Source of the DNA: Opitutaceae bacterium | GTDB taxonomy: Bacteria > Verrucomicrobiota > Verrucomicrobiia > Opitutales > Opitutaceae | Assembly (NCBI GenBank): GCA_016794625.1 | Contig: JAEUGY010000123.1 | Span: forward strand, 1 to 41,086 | Direction: 5' to 3' | DNA length: 41,086 bases | Shown: piece by piece, positions 1 through 8,596 of the stretch | How positions within the stretch are numbered: position 1 is the first letter of the stretch | How the letters are laid out: each line of letters begins with the position of its first letter | Made by a program: the position numbers and the translations under genes | Notes under the pieces: generated by a model | Seen by the model: only the letters and a program-made list of their open reading frames with translations | The model's database searches: none | What the model was told of the DNA's origin: nothing

Positions 1-370
1 GCCACCTCCCTGGAAGCCTGAGCTCGCTCCGGTTCCTGGTCTTGTTTCGCGCCGGCCCTTACCCTGCGTGCAGCTGCTGCTTTGTTTACTCACAACTCTT
101 GGTCTAAACCCAAAACCATTTTCCTGAAGATAGTTGCTACACTCGGAATGTTGACGTGCATGAGCCACTGCGGGATTCGTGGTTCAACTGGGTGCTCTTG
201 GCCAAGTGGCGGTTGCATCGTACGCGCGGGGGGACATCGTCGGGAACCAACGCAGACCTCCTCGGTCTGTTGCGTCGTCTTTCCAACGACATTTTGCCAC
301 GCTATTTCTGAAAAATCTATCGTGCTTTCCTGTTCCATCGGTCCCCTTCACCTCGAACTCATTCGACTCT
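1..370. other. Left-edge stretch without a convincing gene
   Basis: No reading frame here has protein-like composition or a recognisable motif. The first frame closes at a TGA at position 19-21, so the tail of an upstream gene could end there, but seven codons cannot be assigned. The sequence from about 80 to 370 has lower GC than its surroundings and presumably carries the promoter of the lipoprotein gene that starts at 371. No clear Shine-Dalgarno sequence precedes that start. Confidence 0.4.
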
Positions 371-856
371 ATGAAACCACATCTAAGTAACACGACAGGA
401 ACTCTGGCCGCCCTCGCTCTCGCTCTGTGTGCCCTGCTGGCCTCGGGGTGCAAGGAAAACAAGAAGGAGGAAATTAAGACCGCGGCGGACAAGGCCGTCC
501 AGGCCACGCAGAAAGCGGTGGACAAGGCTCAAGTGGCGATGTCGAACGCCTGGAGCGACCTCAAGGGCTATACCATTGAAAAGAAGGCGGACTTCACCGC
601 CGGGGCAAAGGCGATGAGCTCGAAGCTGGATGCGCAGGTCAGCGAACTGCGCGCCAACTACGCCGAGGCGAAGGCGAGCGCCCGCCGCAAGGAGGCGATG
701 GAGGAACTGAAGAATTCACGCGCGCACTACGAAGAAAAGCTGGCGGCCCTCGGGCGGGCCACGGCCGACACCTGGGAGGCGGCCAAGCTCGATGTCATCG
801 CGGCTTGGGACAAGGTCGAGGCGGCCTTCCACAAGGCCAAGGTCGAAAAGGAGTGA
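371..856 (+). CDS. Small coiled-coil lipoprotein
   Basis: The product is about 161 residues. It begins MKPHLSNTTG, has a hydrophobic stretch rich in Ala and Leu, and ends its signal at LLASGC, a good lipobox with Cys at about residue 29. A Lys/Glu-rich region follows, then long helices rich in Ala, Lys and Glu (KAVQATQKAVDKAQ, later ASARRKEAMEELKNSRAHYEEK) typical of a periplasmic coiled coil. An in-frame start at 179 would add residues that do not look like protein; the ATG at 371 puts the signal peptide at the N-terminus. I do not recognise a named family. The role is probably structural in the cell envelope, by inference from the lipobox and coiled coil only. Confidence 0.75.
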   Translation: MKPHLSNTTGTLAALALALCALLASGCKENKKEEIKTAADKAVQATQKAVDKAQVAMSNAWSDLKGYTIEKKADFTAGAKAMSSKLDAQVSELRANYAEAKASARRKEAMEELKNSRAHYEEKLAALGRATADTWEAAKLDVIAAWDKVEAAFHKAKVEKE

Positions 857-957
857 GGGGCGCTCGCCCGTCACTTGATCGATCAACTCCGGCCAGCGAG
901 AACTTGATCATTGGCCGGGCGCACGATTGGCTCGCTGCCGACGCTCGCGTCACTCCC

Positions 958-1527
958 ATGCTCCCTTCACTCCCTCGTTTCCTCCCGTCCGTTCTCGCCG
1001 CCGTCACGCTTTCCTTGGTCACGGCACTGCCGGTGTCGGCACAGCAGCGTCCCCGCACCAGCCCCCACGAAACGATCAGTCTCGTGGTGGACACCAGCCG
1101 TGTGATGATCGTTTACGGCCGCCCCTATTCCAAGGACCCGAAGACGGGAGCCCTGCGCGAAATCTGGGGCAGCCTGGTGCCGTACGGCAAGGTCTGGCGC
1201 ACGGGCGCGGACGAGGCCACGCTGTTTCTGACGCAGAAACCGCTGGTGGTCGGTGGCACGGTGGTGCCGGCGGGGGTGTATTCCCTGTTCACCCAGCTGG
1301 AGGCGGATGGAACCGCAAAACTCATCTTCAACAAACAGGTCGGACACTGGGGCACCCAGTACGACGCGAAGCAGGACTTCGCGCGGGTGGCGCTGACAAA
1401 GGACACGCTGCCGGCGTCCCTCGACCAGTTCACCATGGCCATCGAGAAACTCCCGGCCGGTGGCGGGGTGATCAAGCTCAGCTGGGCCCAGACCCAGTAT
1501 TCCGTGGCCTTCACGGTGCAGAAATAA
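958..1527 (+). CDS. DUF2911 family secreted protein
   Basis: About 189 residues. The ATG at 958 gives a clean signal peptide (MLPSLPRFLPSVLAAV ... PVSAQ, cleavage near residue 27). The mature part matches DUF2911 as I know it: a GRPYSKDPKTG motif, then LVPYGKVWRTGADEAT, then VPAGVYSLFT, and an IFNKQVGHWGTQYD segment. The family is common in Bacteroidota and Verrucomicrobiota; its biochemical role is not established. It is probably periplasmic. It is followed after about 117 bases by a CE15-type esterase on the same strand, so co-transcription is possible but not shown. Confidence 0.85.
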   Translation: MLPSLPRFLPSVLAAVTLSLVTALPVSAQQRPRTSPHETISLVVDTSRVMIVYGRPYSKDPKTGALREIWGSLVPYGKVWRTGADEATLFLTQKPLVVGGTVVPAGVYSLFTQLEADGTAKLIFNKQVGHWGTQYDAKQDFARVALTKDTLPASLDQFTMAIEKLPAGGGVIKLSWAQTQYSVAFTVQK

Positions 1528-1644
1528 ACCGGCCGCCGTGTTCCGACCGTGCGCGTCGGCCTTCCTCCCCGAGCTGGTCTGCCCCCTCCCCGGTGGCACG
1601 GTCTTCCGTGGAGGGCGGCCCGGTGCGGAGGCTGGCGCGAGGGG

Positions 1645-2979
1645 GTGCGACGGATCGGATTTGGGTTGGCTTTGGTTTTGAGCATGAGCTCGGTCCCCGC
1701 TCAGGCCCAAGAGGACGAAGCCAAGGTGCCCCCCTACACCTTGCCGGACGTCCTGCGCGATGAGCAGGGAGGGCGCATTGAATCCGTGGACGCCTGGCGA
1801 GCGGGCCGGCGCGCGGCGGTTTTGGACCTGCTCGCGCGCCACGAGTACGGACGCACCCCGGGCGGACGTTTTCCTGGACAGCGGTGGGAGGTCACCGCCT
1901 ATGACGCCACCGCGCTCGGCGGGCGTGCGACCCGCAAGGAGGTGACCCTCTGGCTCACCGGAGCGGCGACGGGTCCGCGACTTCGCCTCCTGCTATACGT
2001 GCCCAACGGCGTGTCCGGACCGCGTCCGGTCTTCCTTGGGTTGAACTTTTTCGGCAACCACACCGTGCACGCTGATCCTGGGATTTCGCTGGCTGATCCC
2101 CTCGTGACCTTCGATGTCGATCGCTACCGTCCCGCTCCCGCGACGCCTTCGCCGGCGGATCATCAGCGCGGCGTACACGCCGGGAAGTGGCAGATCGAGT
2201 CCGTGCTCGCGCGCGGTTTCGCCTCCGCCACCGTCTGGTGCTTCGATGCCTGCCCGGATCGGGTCGACGGGTTGAAGGAGTCGGTGCCCGCAGCCTTCGC
2301 GACCGGCGGAGCCGAGGACCGGGCCGACGAGGCCTGGGGCGCGATTGGCGTCTGGGCGTGGGCGCTGAGCCGCGCGATGGATGCGTTGGCGGAGGATGCC
2401 GACCTCGATGCCCGGCGCGTCGTCGTGCACGGCTTCTCCCGCCTGGGCAAGGCTGCGCTCTGGGCGGGCGCCCAGGATGAGCGCTTCGCCGCCGTGGTGT
2501 CGTTTCAGAGTGGCTGCGGTGGTGCTGCGCTGCACAAACGGGTGTACGGAGAAACCGTTCGACTGATCAACGACCGCTTCCCCCATTGGTTTTCGCGTTC
2601 GTTTCGACGCTTCAATGACCGCGAGACCGAGTTGCCCTTCGATCAACATCACCTGCTTTCCCTGATCGCGCCCCGGCCCCTCTATGTCACCAGTGCGGAG
2701 GAGGACCGCTGGAGCGACCCTCGCGGTGAGTTTCTCGGTTTGATCGGTGCGGAGCCCGTGTACGCCCTGTATGGGCGGCGCGGGCTCGGGGTCGCCCACC
2801 CCCCGGCAGTGGGCCGTGCGCTCATGAACGATGCCCTCGGGTACCATTGCCGGTCCGGCAAACATGATGTGACCGCGTTCGACTGGGAGCGGGTCATGGA
2901 CTTTTGTGAACGAGCCCTGGGCCTGGAAGACATCCGGCTCGCCCGTCGCCCCCCGCCGCGTGCACCGGACGAACCTTGA
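1645..2979 (+). CDS. CE15-type glucuronoyl esterase (secreted)
   Basis: About 444 residues. The family hydrolyses the ester between lignin alcohols and 4-O-methyl-glucuronic acid on xylan. Visible hallmarks: nucleophile Ser265 in GFSRLGKAALW (most relatives have GHSRLGK or GCSRLGK, so the Phe is unusual), the SGCGGAAL oxyanion/acid region, FPHWF, LPFDQHHLLSLIAPRPLYV, a DRWSDPRGEF segment, and catalytic His407 in SGKHDVTAFDW. The Ser-to-His spacing fits the family. A GTG at 1645 gives a short signal peptide (VRRIGFGLALVLSMSS...AQA). GTG at 1549 would add 32 low-complexity residues, and ATG at 1684 would remove most of the signal. The start is therefore moderately sure, the family call strong. 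The likely substrate is plant glucuronoxylan, which fits the GH28 locus further on. Confidence 0.88.
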   Translation: MRRIGFGLALVLSMSSVPAQAQEDEAKVPPYTLPDVLRDEQGGRIESVDAWRAGRRAAVLDLLARHEYGRTPGGRFPGQRWEVTAYDATALGGRATRKEVTLWLTGAATGPRLRLLLYVPNGVSGPRPVFLGLNFFGNHTVHADPGISLADPLVTFDVDRYRPAPATPSPADHQRGVHAGKWQIESVLARGFASATVWCFDACPDRVDGLKESVPAAFATGGAEDRADEAWGAIGVWAWALSRAMDALAEDADLDARRVVVHGFSRLGKAALWAGAQDERFAAVVSFQSGCGGAALHKRVYGETVRLINDRFPHWFSRSFRRFNDRETELPFDQHHLLSLIAPRPLYVTSAEEDRWSDPRGEFLGLIGAEPVYALYGRRGLGVAHPPAVGRALMNDALGYHCRSGKHDVTAFDWERVMDFCERALGLEDIRLARRPPPRAPDEP

Positions 2980-3156
2980 GGGGGAGCGTGGGGGACTGAT
3001 TAAGGCGAAGGCTCGAGCTGATACGTGAGGGTTTCGCCGGAGAGCTCGGTTCGTGCCCCACCGGACCAGGCAAGAACGGGTGGATGGAGTTGCAGCGTCC
3101 GCGTCAGCCTATTGCGAGAAGCAGATGTACCTTGTTGATTGAGATTGGGGTCGAGT

Positions 3157-3294
3157 GGAGGGCGTCGCTCCGTCGACGCCGGTTGCGCGTCACAATCCCA
3201 TCCCGGTCCGTGCTGTTATTACGCCTCAAGCACAAACGAGTCGACGGGGGAAGGCGGCATGCGTCCCCGCGGCGCCGACGGAGCGGCGCCCTCC
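3157..3294. repeat. REPIN-like inverted repeat pair, copy A
   Basis: The left arm at 3157-3180 starts GGAG and folds with stem GGCGTCG / CGACGCC around loop CTCCGT. The right arm at 3271-3294 is its inverted copy; on the minus strand it has stem GGCGCCG / CGGCGCC and the same CTCCGT loop. The T-A to C-G change in the fifth stem pair is compensatory, which supports a selected hairpin. The two arms are separated by about 90 bases. An equivalent pair with the same arms, and with the same upstream CCTTGTTGATTG string, lies at 34859-34964. Confidence 0.8.
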
Positions 3295-3350
3295 ACCGAA
3301 ATAGAACCGTCGCGTCCGCGATGCGATTTCTTCAAACGACGCCCCTCCCC

Positions 3351-3369
3351 GCGGGGTCGGCGACCCCGC
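3351..3369. repeat. GC-rich hairpin of the second palindromic repeat family
   Basis: GCGGGGTC and GACCCCGC pair perfectly around GGC. On the minus strand it is preceded by TTGTAG and followed by GGGGAGGGG. A close relative stands at 30376-30394 (preceded by TTGGAG), and a stem variant GCGGCCTC / GAGGCCGC with the same TTGTAG lead lies at 34788-34806. It is placed between convergent genes and might also help terminate transcription. Confidence 0.7.
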
Positions 3370-3387
3370 CTACAACGAAGTGCGCGC

Positions 3388-3675
3388 CTAGAGGAAACCG
3401 GCCAGGATGGCTCCGTAGATGAGAAGGGCGGTCAAGCCGAGGCCGACGATCCACCAGAACACGGGGACTCCGGTCGGGCTCAACGATTGGCGTCGTTGGT
3501 CCAGGGCCTCCTCGGCTTCCGGGTCGGGCAGATCGAGTCCGTCGTAACGGGTGGCCTCGTCGTCCCAGCCGGTGCGCTCGTCGGCTCCGCATTCCGGGCA
3601 CGCGCGGGCGCTACGCGGCACGGACTTGCCGCAGACCGGGCACTCCTCGGGAGGGATGAAACGTGGGCGGGCCAA
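3388..3675 (-). CDS. Small zinc-ribbon membrane protein
   Basis: 95 residues. The N-terminus carries a double CxxC zinc ribbon (CPVC near residue 12, CPECG near residue 28). An acidic linker follows (DDEATRYDGLDLPDPEAEEAL), then one C-terminal transmembrane helix (VFWWIVGLGLTALLIYGAIL). The layout suggests a tail-anchored cytoplasmic zinc-ribbon protein; the partner is unknown. It is the last gene of a minus-strand run that begins at about 6779, lying 78 bases downstream of the secreted protein. Two of the overlapping frames have no comparable motifs. Confidence 0.82.
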   Translation of the reverse strand: MARPRFIPPEECPVCGKSVPRSARACPECGADERTGWDDEATRYDGLDLPDPEAEEALDQRRQSLSPTGVPVFWWIVGLGLTALLIYGAILAGFL

Positions 3676-3753
3676 TGAATCGGGGGGCTGGGGCGGACTC
3701 GCGGGTCTGGGCGGGAAGGTGTGGGGCGGGCGGCGGATGGAGCGGGCCCGCGC

Positions 3754-4173
3754 TCACCGGCTGGCAGTGCCGATCTCGAGGGGCAGGATGTCGTCGGCGA
3801 GGGGAGAGAACTCCAGCGAGATGAAGCCCGCGCGACCCTGAATGCTGTAGTATTCGGCCCTCAACCACAAAGGACGCTTGCGGAAATAGATCACCCCATA
3901 GAGGCGCTGCACGTGTCGCCCCAGGTTGCGGGGGGCGAACACCTCGGTGTCGATGACCGGCCCGAGATCCCGGGTCATCGCCTGGAGTCGACGTTTGAGC
4001 TCCGCCACCTTTTCGCGTTCTTCATCACCATCGTACCAGGCGTTGAGCAGCGCGTCGGTGCCGTTGGCCTGAAACGCCTGTAAACCGGCGCGAAAGGTGG
4101 GCACCCCGTCGACTGCGAACGCGGGGACGGCGAGCACCAAGCTGACGAGCAGGACGCGAAGGACGAGGTTCAT
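3754..4173 (-). CDS. Small secreted protein of unknown function
   Basis: About 139 residues. The ATG at 4173 gives a standard signal peptide (MNLVLRVLLVSLVLAVPAFA). An in-frame start further upstream at 4242 would place 23 residues in front of this signal and is unlikely. The mature part is a compact alpha/beta protein (NAWYDGDEERE, then LKRRLQAMTRDLGPV, then RHVQRLYGVIYFRKRPLWLRAEYY). This resembles small periplasmic proteins that follow other envelope genes, but I do not recognise a family. It starts 26 bases after the DUF4336 gene stops, which implies one transcript. Confidence 0.72.
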   Translation of the reverse strand: MNLVLRVLLVSLVLAVPAFAVDGVPTFRAGLQAFQANGTDALLNAWYDGDEEREKVAELKRRLQAMTRDLGPVIDTEVFAPRNLGRHVQRLYGVIYFRKRPLWLRAEYYSIQGRAGFISLEFSPLADDILPLEIGTASR

Positions 4174-4198
4174 GGGAAAGACCGGGGGTTGGCTGCGG

Positions 4199-4885
4199 TC
4201 AGCTGCGGGGGTGGGCGGTGATCCAAGGAGCAAAGGCCTCACGCAGGACCTGAGGGCCCTGGGTGGCGACCCATTCGCCGTGCCCGGTCAGGATCTGGTC
4301 AAACGGCCAGGTCAGGACCTCTTGGAGCGACGCGGCGAAGGCGGCTGGATCGCGGATCGCGGAACGAAAGAGGCGGGAGGGCCGCGGTCGTCCACCCATG
4401 TCCGCCAGCCTCATCCAGAAGCGGGTCAAGGGGTCGGCTGCGATCGGAAGGTTGAAAAAGAGATCGGCCACGATGAGGGTCCGTGTGACCTCGTGGAGGA
4501 AGACGTGTTCCTGCACCTGGGGCATGCCCTCGATCCGAATAAAGCGAAAACCGGCCAGCGCCGGATGGTCCGCCGTGAGCGGTTTGAGCGGCCAGGTGCG
4601 GTGATCCCGGCACACGGTTTCACCGGCCAGAAACGCCGCCTTGGGAAATGCGGCAAAGTAGTCGGGAAAGAACAAATCGTGGAAGCGGCTCGGGACGACG
4701 AACGCCTGTACGTCCCCGAGTTCGCGCAAGGCGCGGATGGCCGCGGCGGATCCCTTCAGGGGCGAGAAGACCACGAGTCCCCCGGTGGCGTTGCGTGCGA
4801 CACCGAGACGCCTCCCGAGGGGAAGGCCGAGCACCCGCAACGGTTGCGCATCGGTCCAGAGCTGGTCGGCAACCAGGGTTTGCAC
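4199..4885 (-). CDS. DUF4336 family protein (metallo-beta-lactamase-like)
   Basis: 228 residues starting at a GTG. The sequence matches DUF4336 in outline: VADQLWTDAQPLRVLGLPLGRR at the N-terminus, GLVVFSPLKG, the SRFHDLFFPDYFAAFPKAAFLAG block, EHVFLHEVTRTLIVADLFFNL, and a closing LTGHGEWV. Members look like divergent metallo-beta-lactamase folds; no reaction is established. There is no signal peptide, so it is probably cytoplasmic. It lies 22 bases after the stop of the oxidoreductase and 26 before the next gene, so it is part of the same transcript. Confidence 0.82.
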   Translation of the reverse strand: MQTLVADQLWTDAQPLRVLGLPLGRRLGVARNATGGLVVFSPLKGSAAAIRALRELGDVQAFVVPSRFHDLFFPDYFAAFPKAAFLAGETVCRDHRTWPLKPLTADHPALAGFRFIRIEGMPQVQEHVFLHEVTRTLIVADLFFNLPIAADPLTRFWMRLADMGGRPRPSRLFRSAIRDPAAFAASLQEVLTWPFDQILTGHGEWVATQGPQVLREAFAPWITAHPRS

Positions 4886-4907
4886 GGCCTGGGTCGTGAC
4901 GCGGTCG

Positions 4908-6212
4908 CTAGGTCAGCGACCACGGACTGCGCATGGCGCGACCGCGCATGCGATTGGCCGTGTCGTCACCCACAAACTCCTCGCGAGCCGGGTCCCACTG
5001 CAGCGGCCGTCCGAGCACGAGGGCAATCTGGCCGAGATTGCAGACCGTGGTGGTGCGGTGGCCCAGCTCCACGTCCGCGATCGGGCGCTCGCGCGAGCGC
5101 ACGCAGGCGAGGAAGTTCTCGTGGTGGTTGTTGCTCAGCGCGAGCTGGATCGCCTTGCCCGGTTTCTGCATCTCGCGGAGTAGGTCGGGCTGCGAGGCCG
5201 ACATGCGATTGCGCGAGACATCGATCCAGCCGCGCTCGCCGGTGAAACGCACGCTGCCGCCGCCCTCATGCCGGGTGCGGCAGGTCATCGGGATGCCATT
5301 GGCGTACTTGCAGGTGAAGTCGATGTAGGTCGCGTTGGTGAACAGGCCCGAGGTCGGGAAATGGCCGTGGCCCTCGACCGAGACCGGGCCGCTCGCGTCC
5401 ATGTCGAGCGCCCACTGGCCGATGTCGAGGTAGTGCGCGCCCCAGTTGGTGATCTGGCCGTAGGCGTTGTCGGCGATGAAGCGGAAATTGTAGTGACACC
5501 CGGCGGAGGTATAGGGCCGCCAGGGGGAGGGGCCGAGCCAGAGATCCCAGTCGAGTGCGGCCGGCACGGGTTCGGGCGACCAGGTGGCGCTGGCGAAGCG
5601 GTTGTTCGGCGGGATCGTGACGTCGATCCGCTCGAGCCGGCCCAGGCCCTGGTTGCGCACGAACTCGGCCACGTCGTGGAAGCGCTTCATCGAGCGGTGC
5701 TGGGTGCCATGCTGGGCGACGCGCTGATAGCGTCGGGCTGCCGTGACCACCGCGCGACCCTCCTCGATGGTCAGCGTCATGGGTTTTTCGATATAGACGT
5801 CCTTGCCGTGGCGCATGGCGTCGATCGCGATGAGCGCGTGCCAGTGATCCGGAGTGCAGATCCAGACGGCGTCGATGTCGGTCCGGCGATTGAGTTCCCG
5901 GAAGTCGTTGTACGAGGCGCAGCCGGTGCCGCCATAACTGGCGTTGACGCGTGATGCGGCGTAGTCGCGGCGGTCGCGGTCGACGTCGCACACCGCGAGC
6001 ACACGCACCGACTCCGGATAACCGAGCAGCGTATTGATGTGACCGTCGGCGATGTTGCCGGTGCCGATGATGCCGACCGTGATGCGCTTGCTCGGGGCGG
6101 CCTGGCCGCGCAGGCCGGAAGGCAGAATGAGCGGGGCGGCGGCGGCGGCGGTGGCGAGGGACGTCGTCTTGAGAAAGTGGCGACGGCTGAGCGGGGCGGA
6201 GAAAGGAGTCAT
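4908..6212 (-). CDS. Tat-exported Gfo/Idh/MocA family oxidoreductase
   Basis: 434 residues. The N-terminus is a twin-arginine signal (SRRHFLKTTSLATAAAAAPLILP), so the folded, cofactor-loaded enzyme is exported. A Rossmann fold follows (VGIIGTGNIADGHI, then LAVCDVDRDRR), with the conserved EKPMTLTIEEG motif near residue 145 and a C-terminal substrate domain with GGSVRFTGERGWIDV. The family are NAD(P)-dependent sugar or cyclitol dehydrogenases; exported members are abundant in Verrucomicrobiota and Planctomycetota. The exact substrate cannot be read from sequence. It starts 21 bases after the HEAT-like gene. Confidence 0.92.
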   Translation of the reverse strand: MTPFSAPLSRRHFLKTTSLATAAAAAPLILPSGLRGQAAPSKRITVGIIGTGNIADGHINTLLGYPESVRVLAVCDVDRDRRDYAASRVNASYGGTGCASYNDFRELNRRTDIDAVWICTPDHWHALIAIDAMRHGKDVYIEKPMTLTIEEGRAVVTAARRYQRVAQHGTQHRSMKRFHDVAEFVRNQGLGRLERIDVTIPPNNRFASATWSPEPVPAALDWDLWLGPSPWRPYTSAGCHYNFRFIADNAYGQITNWGAHYLDIGQWALDMDASGPVSVEGHGHFPTSGLFTNATYIDFTCKYANGIPMTCRTRHEGGGSVRFTGERGWIDVSRNRMSASQPDLLREMQKPGKAIQLALSNNHHENFLACVRSRERPIADVELGHRTTTVCNLGQIALVLGRPLQWDPAREEFVGDDTANRMRGRAMRSPWSLT

Positions 6213-6233
6213 GGTGGACGAGGGGCGGGCGGC

Positions 6234-6779
6234 TTAGGCGTGCGCGAGGTGGTCAAGGGCGCGGGTGGCGGCTTCGCGCACCTCGGCGGCCTCGGAGGCG
6301 TTGTCCCGCAATGCGGTCAAGGCCGGTTGGGCGAGCGCATCGCGGCGCCGCGCCAGTCCACCAATCAGCCCGGCTTTGGCGCGTCCGGTGACCCGGGGCA
6401 ATGCTTCGCGCAGGGCGGTGGAGGCCTCGGGTCCCGGGAGGGCCTCAAGGGCAAACCGGGCGGACTCGAACGAGGCCGGCTGGGCGAGCAGCGCGGCGAG
6501 AGCGGGCACACTGCGGGCGGTCCCGATCAGGGCGATCAGCTCGCAGAGCGCGGCGCGGCCGGCTTCGGTGCAGCCCGGGAGCTGGAGGGCTGCGAGCAGG
6601 CGGTCTTCCATTTTCCCGCGCGTTTCCGGGGCGCTCAAAATGACCTGTTCGCGCACGGTCCAGGCGTAGGATCGATCGCCACCGTAGGTCAGGCGGGTGA
6701 TTTCCACCCAGGGATCCCGGGTGGGACCGGCTTCGGCATTGACGACAACAGGGGGCTGGGCGGGTGGGGCTGGAGGCAT
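6234..6779 (-). CDS. HEAT-repeat-like helical protein
   Basis: About 181 residues from ATG 6779 (an upstream in-frame start at 6857 adds a poorly conserved-looking lead). After a Pro-rich N-terminus and the segment WVEITRLTYGGDRSYAWTVREQ, the rest is a series of Ala/Leu-rich helices in pairs: AALCELIALIGTARSVPALAALL, FALEALPGPEASTALREALP, GLIGGLARRRDALAQPAL, EVREAATRALDHL. That pattern is typical of HEAT or PBS-lyase-type repeats, which serve as protein-protein scaffolds. It is the first gene of the run with the oxidoreductase. Confidence 0.72.
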   Translation of the reverse strand: MPPAPPAQPPVVVNAEAGPTRDPWVEITRLTYGGDRSYAWTVREQVILSAPETRGKMEDRLLAALQLPGCTEAGRAALCELIALIGTARSVPALAALLAQPASFESARFALEALPGPEASTALREALPRVTGRAKAGLIGGLARRRDALAQPALTALRDNASEAAEVREAATRALDHLAHA

Positions 6780-7030
6780 AGTGAAAGCGAAGAAGCTGCA
6801 ACCAAGGTCAGGCAGAGCGGTCCCGGTATGGCTTTCCGAGCCGCGGCTGGCAATCACTGCGCTCCCATCCGGCGCCGATTAGTAGGGGCGCAACCGGAAC
6901 GATCCGCTGGTGTGAATGAGACGAATGGAGCCCGGTGCGGGGTACGGGATTCCGATTCCCACGCCGGACCGGATGGCACCGGGTTTCGTCCGTGCCCCCG
7001 TGGGCGGACGGCCACAACACCCACGCAAAC

Positions 7031-7750
7031 CTACATGCCCTTGCGCACAAAGGCGATGGCACTGTCCTTCTCGTCCTTGAGTTTGATGGTCTTCTGGCCG
7101 CGGGTGTCTTTGCCGACGTAATCAATCGTCGCGGCGGCGAGGACAGGAAGGTGTTTACGCAGGTCGCGACTCTCGCCCTCCGAACTGACATCGACCGTCC
7201 AAATTTCCGCGGGCGGTGCGCCATCCCCCGCCACCTTGTTTTCGCGGGCGCTCAAGCGAAGGTACTTCTCGTAGTTGACCACGGTCACGGTGTATTCGCG
7301 GTCGCCGATGTACTCGGTCGAAGGCGGGTCGCGGTAGGTCTGGGTCGCGTAAATCGGATTGCCGTTCTTGTCGACGCCCACCTGCACGACGGTGGTATAG
7401 ACCCGGCCAGGAATGGTTCGGTAGATCGGCTCGGTGTGCAGTTCCTTGGAGACCTTGGGAGAGCTGATGCCGTAGTCGATATTGATGACCAGGTCGGCCT
7501 GTTCCGGACGGGGAGCTTCATACAAGCCCCGGCCCGACAGGGCCGTTTTGACAAATTTCTCCGCCTCTTTGTGACGGAGACTCTTGGGATCCACTTTGGC
7601 GCCGGTGGCCTGGATCCGGTAGGAGATGGAGTTCTCGGCGTTCGGTTTGGCGAGGGCGTCGACTTTGACCTTGTAGCCGCCGGAGCACCCGGAGAGCCAG
7701 AGGAGGGGAAGGCTGGCGAATCCGATCAGAATGGGGACAAACGCTTTCAC
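7031..7750 (-). CDS. Lipoprotein, member of a three-copy paralogous family (copy 1)
   Basis: 239 residues from a GTG start. Signal peptide with lipobox LLWLSGC near residue 22. The body has ISYRIQATGAK, FVKTALSGRGLYEAPRPEQADLVINIDYG, a middle with several Tyr-rich strands, then KYLRLSARENK, PAEIWTVDVSSEG, and LRKHLPVLAAATIDYVGKDT. The copy on the other strand at 7886 has the same blocks in the same order (LSGKGMFEAP, DLFIEVSYG, YLQLTARKN, EEVWDVKV, PLLAAVASEHVGTDT). The fold resembles DUF4136-like lipoproteins; no function is known. The two genes are divergent with 135 bases between them, so they probably share a control region. Confidence 0.82.
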   Translation of the reverse strand: MKAFVPILIGFASLPLLWLSGCSGGYKVKVDALAKPNAENSISYRIQATGAKVDPKSLRHKEAEKFVKTALSGRGLYEAPRPEQADLVINIDYGISSPKVSKELHTEPIYRTIPGRVYTTVVQVGVDKNGNPIYATQTYRDPPSTEYIGDREYTVTVVNYEKYLRLSARENKVAGDGAPPAEIWTVDVSSEGESRDLRKHLPVLAAATIDYVGKDTRGQKTIKLKDEKDSAIAFVRKGM

Positions 7751-7885
7751 GGGGGAATGATCGTTGAGCTGGGCCTACCATTCTCAAGCCCGGAGAAAAG
7801 GCAACTCCGTGCTCGCTTTAACGCGTCTCGGGTTGAGTTCTCTCATCTTCTTGTCACGTTGCCCTCCCAAGGAGTCGTCCAACGC

Positions 7886-8596
7886 ATGAAACCTCACTCG
7901 CGCGGTGCTCACCCGTGCGTCATTTCTCTGGTGCTCGGCCTGTCCGTCTTCCCCTGGCTCACCGCCTGCACCGGGGTGTTGGCGACCAAACAGCGGGTCT
8001 TTGTCGACGCCATCACGGCTCCACCGGAGCCGGCCAAGGAGGGTGGAACGTCGTACCGACTGCTCGCCAAGAAGTCGGTGGTCTCGGGGCAGCCGGTGCA
8101 TGTTCCGGCGGTCATCGCGTGCGTGAATGCCGCGCTGAGCGGCAAGGGCATGTTCGAGGCCCCACCGGGCACGCCGGCCGACTTGTTCATCGAGGTCTCC
8201 TACGGGCGCAACACCCTGCCCCGGGAAGTGCCGCACGCCAACGAGGCCTACCTGCAGTTGACGGCACGCAAAAACCTCTCGCGCACCCTCGAGCCCACGG
8301 ACGTCGAAGAGGTCTGGGACGTCAAGGTCGCCGTGCCCGGCGTGACCGGTCGCATGGAAGTCGCCTTGCCTTTGCTGGCTGCGGTGGCGAGTGAGCATGT
8401 GGGTACGGACACCCAGTACGAGGTGCCGATCGACGTATTGAAAAAATCCCCCGTCGTGGAGAGCGTTTTGCAGAATGCGCAGAAGGCCATGCGCGCCCAA
8501 GAGGCCCGCCGCACGACCCGGTCGGCGGACCCCTCCGCCCCGGCGACGGGTGCGTCGGCCCCCACACCGCCGGCGGCGCCGTCTCCCTCGTCCTGA
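7886..8596 (+). CDS. Lipoprotein, member of the paralogous family (copy 2)
   Basis: 236 residues from ATG 7886, with an AAGGAG Shine-Dalgarno-type sequence at 7869. The signal ends at WLTAC (lipobox). The conserved blocks are shared with the divergent neighbour at 7031-7750. This copy lacks the long Tyr-rich middle of copy 1 and instead has a Ser/Pro/Ala-rich tail (ATGASAPTPPAAPSPSS). Anchored in the inner face of the outer membrane or in the inner membrane, by inference. Reading frames that start upstream of 7886 in the same frame run through copy 1 on the other strand and are not real. Confidence 0.82.
   Translation: MKPHSRGAHPCVISLVLGLSVFPWLTACTGVLATKQRVFVDAITAPPEPAKEGGTSYRLLAKKSVVSGQPVHVPAVIACVNAALSGKGMFEAPPGTPADLFIEVSYGRNTLPREVPHANEAYLQLTARKNLSRTLEPTDVEEVWDVKVAVPGVTGRMEVALPLLAAVASEHVGTDTQYEVPIDVLKKSPVVESVLQNAQKAMRAQEARRTTRSADPSAPATGASAPTPPAAPSPSS

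Larger units (their letters stand above)
2980..3387. other. Repeat-bearing intergenic spacer A
   Basis: No protein-like frame is seen. The spacer lies between a plus-strand gene ending at 2979 and a minus-strand gene ending at 3388, so it separates convergent genes. It contains an inverted pair of hairpin arms (3157-3294) and a separate GC-rich hairpin (3351-3369); both have relatives in the spacers near 30.35 kb and 34.8-35.0 kb. Short frames across this region are read through the repeats and are not supported as genes. Confidence 0.7.
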
